From contig JAFBJZ010000831.1 of the NCBI GenBank assembly GCA_016785225.1, positions 4,536,001 to 4,600,000 of the forward strand: a stretch of 64,000 bases of DNA. Reading direction: 5' to 3'. Position 1 is the first letter of the stretch. Each line of letters opens with the position of its first letter. The stretch is from Psettodes erumei. Its lineage: Eukaryota > Chordata > Actinopteri > Pleuronectiformes > Psettodidae. Both the position numbers and the translations under genes were made by a program. Under the pieces are notes generated by a model, which saw only the letters and a program-made list of their open reading frames with translations, did no database searches and was not told the DNA's origin. Of this stretch, positions 55,075 to 64,000 are shown one piece after another.

Positions 55075-58000
55075 ACATACTTTTCAGTTGACTCTGAAGC
55101 AGTCCCACAGGATTTTTCCACAAGAAAAGGTTCAATTACATAGTTCACAACCTGTGAAATTTGATCTAATCTTTCCCCCTCATTGCATCAATGAATAAGT
55201 ATATAAATATGTAGCTAAATATTGTTCATTTGACAAGTTTAACTACTGAACACAATCTGTCTCCTTCTCCACCGTACAGTCCATTCTCATTTTATGTGCG
55301 CTGTTTGTTTTGAGTTTCTACATCACACTTGTATGAATTGCTCATTAAACAAAAACATTTACATTTTTGAGTGGATGGGGACTGGAAATATCACACACAG
55401 GTTACAACAAACTGCTGTGAGGAAAGAAAAAATTAAGACATTCTTATCGCGATCGCGAAAGTTTCTCGTCGTCATAGAGAGGCCAGTTGGTTAATGAAGA
55501 AGTATATGTACTCTTGATCTCTGGACACAGCTGAAGTTATCAACTGCCTGATGACTCATCAAACTGTTATGTCCAATCAAAGGAATGAGGTAAGTTCCAA
55601 GTGAGCTTTGAAAACTTCACCGAGGTGGAAAGTACCATTTTGGAGGAATTATGTCACCAAAATAACTCTGTAATAAAAGGTGCAGGTACTTCAGCAAAAG
55701 GCAAACTGTGCAATGAGCCCTGGAAAAGTGGCATGTATATAAACAGAGATAGCTTTGTACATTAAATGAAAACAGATACTGTGGTCCCTCAAGAACTGCT
55801 TTGATTTCTTGCCAGAAGCCTGCCTTGGTTCCTAAAAATCTAATCTCAGGATTTGGAAGAGTCCTGAAGCACGACAACAGCTCCCCTCAAAAGCACTTTT
55901 TCCGGCAAAATCAAGCTGTGCCGAGGTCTGTCCAGGCTCTCCAGCCTATGGGCAAGTTAGGGGAAAAAAAGCTTCCCCGGCCTGCTTGCTGTGAGCATAA
56001 ACCAGACTTCTTTAATGACTGAACCAAAAAAAAACAAACACGCACCGAGAATCCTCATAAAAGACACTAATGATTGATGTTTACCATGAGTCTGCTTTGA
56101 GGTAACAAGCACAGACATTCCTGCAGCTGCAACCTGCTCTGAAGAGCACGGATCCAGACTCCACTATGGTTTGCACTGAATGAAACACAAATTCTGGTTT
56201 ATCTTTGATGCAAGCCACTTCAAGCTTGCATATTATGGAATACTTCATTTTAATAACTTTTTTTTACGTGAATTGAATTGAATTGAAAGAAAATTTTGAT
56301 GGACAGTTGACAATGCAATATTATACTTCTGCAGTAGAATCAATAGAAAAGTATTTGTCATTCTACCACTGAAATAAGAAGATACGTTCACAAGAGGTTC
56401 ACTGATAAACATTTACCACTTTTCATAACACACTTACACACTTAAATAGTAGTTTTGTCTCTGGTTAATTGTGCACTAAAAGGCAATTAGCATCCACCAA
56501 GTGACCCGCAGAAACATAATTTCCTTAAGCTGAGCAAACAGTGACCCCTAGTGTATCAAACAAGACTCCACCAAAATCACCACGAGTGTGTCATGTTAGC
56601 GAGTTGTGACCTTCGAGCTTGATGATAAAGTAAGTTATGTAGGCTTAGGGTACAGGTCAGGGATCTGTAATTATCCCTGTGGGGAAATTGGGCCGCACTG
56701 AGCACTAATAGGAGATGTGTAAATTGACCAATAATGCAGAACAATATTACTTGAAGTGTCAAACAAACAAACAGTAAAAAAAAATTCAATTTCAACATAG
56801 GTACAGCATCAAGCTACACACAGTGCTGTGCCGTAAAATTATCACATGAAGATTGCAGAGGTAAAACCCACAGTAAAAAACAGGTGTTACTGATAACATT
56901 AACGATGGCTCCATTTGAGTCAGGTGTCCCATCGAGTTATAACTGTGTGTGTGTCAGTGTCAGTGAACCAGCATGATGCTAGGACCTTCATTTGTGCACA
57001 CGTGTGTTTCCTGTTGTGACGTACTCTGTGAAAAGGCTTCTGGGGTGAGTTTTATGAATCACAAAAGTAGTTTGCATGAAGAAGATGATTGAGTTTTTTG
57101 AGTAAAAATATCACAGATTTATTGTTGAAATGCCTTAAAAATGAGTATCTTATAATAAGTTTACACAGTAGCAGTTACACTTACTATCTAGGGAACTAAA
57201 TTATTGATTGATTGAACTATGAAAATATGGTGAAGTTAATTGTAAAACTTACAAGGCACATTTATTGATGACCAGCAGATGGTGGTAAAACATTAGAAAA
57301 CTGCGGCTTGCTTTAACACTTTTGTTGCTCAAGACTGATGCAAGGTTAAATGTGAGCAAAGGAGCAAAAACAGTTTTTTTTTCAATTATAAGGCTTTTAT
57401 CCTCTATATTATACATGCCCTGCTGTCATGGTATTTGTGAGGTTTTGTTTTTGCCATTATTTACCGCAAGCTGTTCATTGCATTACCTTGTTGCTGTTGG
57501 TGGTGGTGTTGTTTGTGTCTGTGTGCGAGATATGTGACTGACTGATTAAAGTGGTTTAATAAATCAATCACATATATTTTGGATTTGATGCACTCTCTCA
57601 AGTCTTCCATATTGTATATACGACAGCTTTTCCCATATTTTAGGGAAGCAGTGGACAGAAACATCCAGCACCCTAGCTCAGCAGTCTTTGAAATGATTTT
57701 CACGTGGAAAGTTGTTGTTGCAGTAGGAAGAGGAGGAGGTTGTTTAAGTAAGCTCAAATCCTTGTATACCTCACACATACTCACATAACCCCCTCCCTCC
57801 CACCCCTCACTCACTCACTCTCTCTCTCTCACACACACATCCTATAGTGCAAACAGTTGGCCTTGAACAGTATCAGTTTCATCATTTGATGCACCATGTC
57901 TACTTCAAAATCCATGAAAACCACACACGATTACACAGTTATCTCCACTGCCAACTGGGCTATCAGTAGTTTTGGGGTAGAAGCCGTTGGCACGTTGCCT

Positions 58001-59024
58001 CACGGGTATTATAGACTGTACCGTCAGCCTGGCTGCCAGTGCTTTTGAATAGTGTCAGCTTTGACTTTAACTGGCTGAGACTGAATGAGGTCATTTTTAG
58101 GTTTTGTGTTACACGTCTAGAGTGTCCATTTTGTAACAGCTGCATGCGATGTGTCGGGGGGGACTGCAGCCTTGGTCCAAAGCTGACCACCTATTCACTG
58201 CACATGGCTGGGTGGTATGCCATCAGAGACAGGCCTGGTCCAACTGGAGGAGGTATGAAGGGGTGAGGGGTTGGTGTGGGACCCCTGGGGTCTGCAAGTA
58301 TGTGCCAATAGCCCGTAGGCACATGTTGTGTGGTGAAAAAATGGACCTGCATTGTTTGATGCTAGAATGTGTGACCCTGGTGTGAATCACACTTTAAGGA
58401 GAGCAGGAGAACAGACCACTCTGGCCAGAGGATTTTCATATCTGCTGAAGCATCTTTGCTACGATTGCATGCAGTACAGAAAGGTATTGTGCGACGTGTC
58501 ATATGTTGTTGCTGTTGCTGAGCGTAAAGTGCTCTATTTTATATACGACCGAAACAGCTTTGGTTCTCACAGCGAACAAAGTAAAAATAGACATAAAGCC
58601 AGCTGAATGTCATTTAGGAAATACACACATTTTGACCAGTGGCAGTGTTTTCATTGCAGAAAATACTTTCCCATTGTAAAACTAAAGGCTGTTAAGCAGC
58701 CTGGAAAATGTTGCCCCATGTCAGCACAGTTAGAATGAATGAGGCAAAGGCCAGACACAGCTATAGCTGCGAGCTGTGGCCGGGACATTGTGTGTGAAAC
58801 TAGCGTTGATAACAGGAGAAGGGGTGTGTGTGCGTGTGTGTTTGTGGGGGCTTATTATTTTTAACAGCTTTACACTCTAATCAAATGAGCTTTCTGGAGA
58901 TTTTTACACACTGTTGCGGCTCATGTCACCTGGGTGTATTAAACCTCTCAACATAATGTCACCTTTCTTCTCCCACACTAACAAGAGGCCTGTGAGGTAT
59001 ATACAGTAAACAACCAGTTCTACA

Positions 59025-59057
<33 letters not shown>
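59025..59057 (+). repeat. (CA)n microsatellite
   Basis: About 16 CA units in the downstream region. Confidence 0.9.
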
Positions 59058-59060
<3 letters not shown>

Positions 59061-60226
59061 GTCATGTGACGACACAAACAACAGAACACAGAAGCAACTG
59101 GAATCCTTGTGGCTTCAGCGTTTAGGGGATTTCATACTGTGTGCAAAGAAAAAAGCGACATGTTGTATGTGTTCAGTGGAAAAAGTTGCAAAGCTTATGA
59201 AAAAGATGTTAGCGGTCTTGAGGGAATTCTTGTCAAGGTAGCTCAGAATAGATTATGTCCATTTTTCCATACTCAATTGTTTTCCTGCTGAGGAGGACCA
59301 GACTTTTTTTTTCCAAATGCAACCAAAGAACATTTCCCCGAAGACAGAGTCAAAGTTCCATCTCGTTTTGGGGTCTTGAGGCCTCAGGCTGTCATCTTTA
59401 ACAGCTCAAAAATAATACTTCATAATGTTTTGTATATTTGATGACTTTTTTCTAATTTGATCAGATTTGCTTTATAAACACAATTGTGAAATGATAACAT
59501 GTTTTGGAAGTGTATTTCTCAAATGTGCGACGAGGAGAGTTACCATTTCAGTATTTTTCCATTTTAGGACTTCCCCGTAGAATATGGGATTGGATGATAT
59601 TCACAGAGAAAAATGGACCTGTACACTAAACTAACCACTGCAATGTTACTGCCAGTATCAATAGAAAGTGGTTGAATAAAGTGATGCTCTGGACATTAGC
59701 AGAGCTGGCAGATCAGGCTGATCAGGCTGAGGTAAAACCACCTGAAAGTAATTTATATCCTGTTTTGCACTGATCTATAACCCCTGCATTTGACAGGGTT
59801 AAGTCACATCAATCACTGCTCTGAAGGTCCTCTCCTCTCATAAGCCATTTTTTTCTCTGTGCTCGACTAAATAACAGGTTCTGGTTTCTTGTAACCAAGA
59901 GTCATGTAGGCTAGCCCTTCTCTGTCAAGGGATGATACAAAAAATGGGAAATTCCTCAACACTTAAACATTTGGCTGCATACTCAATCCCCGGGACTCAG
60001 TGAAAACAACTTGATAAAGTGATTGTCAGTCATTGTTTCCTAGCATGAGGATGTGTTAACCCACAAGAAAGAACCTCTGTCATCCAGTGATTCATCCTTC
60101 AAAAGGCCCTCAAACCCCAACATTGTCCTTCACCCTTCAAAGTATCTCCACCCCTCTGTCTACCTGCTGTAATGAAGAGCCAGCCCAAATGTCAATGTAG
60201 AGCATGTCTTCCTGTTTGGATTGCAG

Positions 60227-60228
<2 letters not shown>

Positions 60229-60264
<36 letters not shown>
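60229..60264 (+). repeat. (TG)n microsatellite
   Basis: About 18 TG units in the downstream region. Confidence 0.9.
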
Positions 60265-60267
<3 letters not shown>

Positions 60268-60390
60268 ATTCCTGATTTATTCATATGGAACCTTCCAACA
60301 TACAAGTATTTTAACCAGTGAACCTGTGCACCACATTAAAGTGGTTCTCTGATGTACTGGACTATCTGAAAGGCCCAGATAATATCGGCT

Positions 60391-60402
60391 CGTGTGTGTG
60401 CG

Positions 60403-60452
<50 letters not shown>
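60391..60452 (+). repeat. inverted TG/CA microsatellite
   Basis: A short TG run (cgtgtgtgtgcgct) turns directly into a CA array of about 24 units, forming a potential hairpin at the junction. Confidence 0.85.
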
Positions 60453-61124
60453 ACTAGTCTGTTAATGTGGCACTTATTCCAGTCTGTCCAGTGATAGTGT
60501 GACTCAAACACAGACAAAGCCACTTCAGTAGGCCAGTTCAGACAAACTTTTATCACATTTTAGCCTCGAGCAGAGCTCTCTAGCCTCATTATCATTTTAT
60601 GATAAACTTGCATTGAAATGTACTAATATTAATTTGAAGTAAATTTTTGGCCAACCAGTGAATGCTGTGGCACTGAGCTTTGAAAAGGGGATTTGGGGGA
60701 ACAGGGATCTATGCATTTGAGGGAGAGTGTGGGAACAGAGATTCAGAAAACCCAGGACCCCAAACTGAGGGATTAAATTGGCTTTTGCAGTCAAGTGTAT
60801 TATTGTTTTACATCTTTATTGTACATATTGTTTGCCTGTGCTCAGAGACATGTATGGATGAGTGGACATGGTTCTGTGTCTGTGTATGTGTTAACCATGT
60901 AATAGATGGGCTGTTCAGGGACCTGCCATCCAATATGTGCAAGGATAAGTTTCCACTGCTTCTGTAACACTACCAACAGATATGCATATACAATTAACTG
61001 ATGGATGAATTATACATCTTTTTATTTGAAACAGTTTGAGACAAGTGGGGACATGATTACCATTGATTAAATAAAAAAGAAATGTAGAACATTGATCAAG
61101 GCTGAGAATCAACTGTTGTGCATA

Positions 61125-61165
61125 CACTGATCAGCCACAACATAAAAACCACTTACCTGGCTGAT
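61125..61165 (+). mobile_element. Tc1-like transposon terminal inverted repeat remnant
   Basis: cactgatcagccacaacata followed by aaaaccacttacctgg, preceded by TA. This resembles the terminal repeat of fish Tc1-like transposons (CACTGATCAGCCACAACATTAAAACCAC, recalled). No second end and no transposase coding were found, so it is a fossil or solo end. Confidence 0.5.
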
Positions 61166-63931
61166 TGGTACAGCTTCTGACAGTGAGTGTGAGGACTCCC
61201 TTCTTAAATGGTTAGCACTCAAGCCTTAACAAGGTTAATGTTCCCCGCTAAGAGATGGGGAAGCTTTTAAGGAAAAGAAGTATTGGTTTTCTTTCAGAAA
61301 CCCTGTGCTCTGTGAGTAAGGAATAAATCAAACCGGTGCTCTGATGTGTTCAAAGTAACCAGCATGGATTCTTTTCTGTTATGACAGAAGACTACCGATC
61401 AATCTTTCTGATGGCATGCAGCTACTTTTCTGTACTGAAGCATCCCCGCATTGTTTTCAAAAGAACCTCAAATTCAAGCCTTATGCCTCAAGCCATTGTT
61501 CTTCTTTTGCACTTAGATTACCTAGCATTGAATGAAATATAATGCGTCCTGCAAGAAAAATTAATGAGCTTTTCATGTGCCACGCTGGCAGTAGGACTTT
61601 TGATTCTGTTTTAGCACTCCATATGGTACCACAGCTCCACATCGTGCACTACCCAGCTGCTCATGACACATTTATTGGCATAGAGTGCAGCATCGGTGGC
61701 GACTTTGACCAGACTGTCTGTCAGTTGCCATAAGGGCAAGATTTCACCAAGATTAATTGGCCCAGAAGACTTGTTAGACACATGATTAGATGTATTCTAA
61801 TTAGTCAGCCATGTGTGAGTATTAACCCTTGCATATTGATTTGTAAGAGTGATTTGTACTGTTTCTGTATGCCAATCATTAATTGTGATATGATATTATG
61901 ACAGCTCTATAGAATGTTATTATCTATTAATATTTTATTGTACTCGTTTCTGTTGCTTTTGTTCTCTGTGATCACTCCTGACTTCATAGCTAAAAATACA
62001 TTTTAAACACGGTTCATACTTTGCAGCTATTATTTCTGCTTTATTGCTGTAACTCCGATTATTGCTGCTTTTAAGACTGAAAAAAGATTAACAATGGCAT
62101 GTGTCTCAAGCAATAGCAATTTATTTTTTACTTCCCATTTTGGTATTGTAGTAAATGTCAGCTGTTGGCCTCGCTCAACTTTAACCTTTGTATTTACTCT
62201 TTTTGTGAGCAATTCACTAAACCAGTTTGTCTCCATGGGAGCAACAAATAACCTGCAAACACACTTTTTTTTCGAAAGGTTTGTTATCTGTTTTGATGAT
62301 AAAGTACTTTTCAAGGCAATTTTCCCCGATGAGGCCACTGCAAGAAGCAGAGCACCTTTCAAAGAGGCCACACAGAAAGACCATTGGAGTGTTGTGTTGA
62401 TGCTTTTTTAGATAGGCACGGCATAGCCAAAGCAAAACCTTGTGTTGTCAGAGCCTCTGTCGCACCTTTACACCTCTCTCATCTTGACCTATTGTTGCAT
62501 GGTCCTTCGCTGACATGCCGTTATCCCTGCATGAATCCACACACACAATAAGGCTTGAGGGATTGTTTTCTCTGCGATGAGATAGGCCCGTAGACCAAGA
62601 CAAAGGCTTCAAACTATCCAAATTACCTCTTCTTGGTGTTCCTCAAAAAGTATTATAGCTATCTGGGAGTATCATCTTAAATGCTTTTGCCCTACATGTC
62701 AAAGCAAAACATCTTATTGTGCAAAATTATCATCATGAACAGCAGGGTGCTGATTTTTTTTCTCCTCTTGTTTTTTTTGCCAGGTTGTAATTTTGTGTTG
62801 GCACATCCACTACATATCCAAGAATGTTACAGAAATGTTTGATCTCCCTATGAACATTGACTCTGTGCACACAAGATGCTTATTAGAGCTAGAGGTGGAA
62901 TTTTTCTTCCATCTGATTTATATCAGGTGCAAGGCTGTGGATGGGTAATTTGGCTGATACAAGCATTTTTATTACAGAGCTGTGGTTGTGGTAGAAATGA
63001 TAGGCCTGCCCTGCAGAATTTGTGGACTGGAGTTCACCCACTTGCTTTTGTCTACAGCTGATTCTCCTGGAATGTTTGTTTAGACTCATCCCCTGTATGG
63101 GAGCTTCACCTGGAATTCGTAGCAGCGTCCAAGATGGAGACAAGGCGAGAGATGTACCTAGTGAGGGATAACAGACAGAGCAAGATTAACTATCCTACAT
63201 AGCATCCTTTAGCCGCTGCAGACATCTCTCACATGATCTGAACACAAGCACACTCAGTAAAGCAGTAGATAGAGAACATTGGAGTAGGAAAGCCCTTGCA
63301 GTAAGCAAAAATCTCGACTTCGTCTTTAAAAAGTTTTGTGATCCTGTTATCCAGTACCCTTGATCATAAAATAAAGGATGATAAGTAAGTGTAAAGTCCT
63401 GCACTGACTGCATGTAGGAGCAGCCTGATTTCTTATCATCTGGTTGCATGAACCAATTTTAAATTTGTACAAGAGGATAAAACAGTAGCTATTCAATGGC
63501 AGCAGACAGTTTCCAGTCAGTGCTTGCTTAAAAAAATACAAAATGAATATAATTAGAGAAGTTGTAGACAAGAATTTATACAGCTCTTAAGATGATGTCA
63601 ATTATAACATTATGCACTTAAGGTGATTGGGGAAGTAACAAAAGTAGAAATTTGATAGGCCTAAGATTATTTTAATTGAACGGCTTGGTTGTTTGCACCA
63701 ATATCCATAGGGATTCCCTCACATTTTCACATGGCAGTGTGCTTAGGATTTGTAATTGAGCAGTTACCTGTTTATTTTTTGTCTTTCTCAAAACGAAGAA
63801 TATAGCAGTATGTGTTTTCTCTGTATGGAGATTGACATCTTGATATGTAAAGAGGAATAAAACTTCAAAAGATCCCTCCAGTTTGGTTTTGATTTCTATA
63901 ATAAATTGGCTGGTGGGAAGCTTGGGCTGAA

Positions 63932-63980
63932 GTGTGTGTGTGTGTGTGTGTCTCTGTGTGTGTGTGTGTGTGTGTGTGTG
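63932..63980 (+). repeat. (TG)n microsatellite near window end
   Basis: About 48 bp of TG with one TCTC interruption, followed by tctgtctg. Confidence 0.9.
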
Positions 63981-64000
63981 TCTGTCTGTTCATGATGGAT

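Larger units (their letters stand above)
52492..55092 (+). other. adamts20: probable 3' untranslated region of adamts20
   Basis: No frame is conserved after the stop. The first canonical AATAAA I could find is at 55069-55074. The stretch is AT-rich with UTR-like motifs, including tgtagata (54041-54048), a Pumilio-type UGUANAUA. It also contains a repeat fragment (53363-53487) and a 10-bp tandem duplication gcagcactat (52681-52700). The end point is inferred; a nearer non-canonical polyA site is possible. Confidence 0.5.
55093..64000. other. intergenic sequence downstream of adamts20
   Basis: No exon pattern or protein-like open frame was recognised on either strand. Holds microsatellites (59025-59057, 60229-60264, 60391-60452, 63932-63980) and a Tc1-like terminal-repeat remnant (about 61125-61165). 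An aatttccccacagggataat-like stretch on the - strand near 56671-56690 may be a LINE tail scrap. Confidence 0.6.

Noticed and set aside
56660..56700. Second LINE/SINE tail (- strand aatttccccacagggataat-like)
   Set aside because: Only about 20 bp of resemblance and no microsatellite tail; too short to call.
57558..57563. Alternative AATAAA as the adamts20 transcript end
   Set aside because: Further downstream than the first AATAAA at 55069 and no evidence that transcription continues; kept only as a second candidate.
59025..60452. Possible CRISPR-like or satellite array
   Set aside because: These are simple dinucleotide microsatellites without spacers or longer units.

Overview
The window is ray-finned fish nuclear DNA. 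It holds one large multi-exon gene on the + strand, with GT-AG introns from about 100 bp to 11.3 kb, many long CA/TG microsatellites, and dispersed repeats that I recognise from percomorph fish. I found no prokaryotic genes, no CRISPR array, and no tRNA or rRNA gene.

The gene is adamts20, a secreted zinc metalloprotease of the ADAMTS9/ADAMTS20/GON-1 branch. I could place 31 coding exons between 2391 and 52491. They encode the last 1,501 residues in one unbroken frame. In order these are: the end of the catalytic domain (third zinc-binding His and Met-turn), disintegrin-like domain, TSR1, cysteine-rich domain, spacer, TSR2 to TSR15, GON domain and stop codon. The start codon, signal peptide, prodomain and HELGH exon lie upstream of base 1. 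Residue numbers below count from the first full codon (Phe) of the exon at 2391. ADAMTS20 is preferred over ADAMTS9 because many paralogue-specific stretches agree with mammalian ADAMTS20 as I remember it. That comparison is from memory, not from an alignment.

Layout: 1-2390 is intron with a LINE/SINE-type tail and a MITE-like repeat. 2391-6566 covers the catalytic end and disintegrin exons. 6567-15059 is an 8.5 kb intron. 15060-22941 covers TSR1, cysteine-rich domain and spacer. 22812-32570 covers TSR2 to the start of TSR11. 32571-43850 is an 11.3 kb intron. 43851-48818 covers TSR11-15. 49719-52491 is the GON domain over six exons. A likely 3'UTR of about 2.6 kb follows, with the first AATAAA at 55069. 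55.1-64.0 kb shows no gene I can support, only microsatellites and transposon scraps.

I see no previously undescribed system. The points most worth following are: the uniform phase-0 exon module in which 12 exons start at the first Cys codon of a TSR; TG repeats sitting at several 3' splice sites; a second spacer cysteine; and a Thr in TSR13 shared by an N-glycosylation sequon and the O-fucose consensus.
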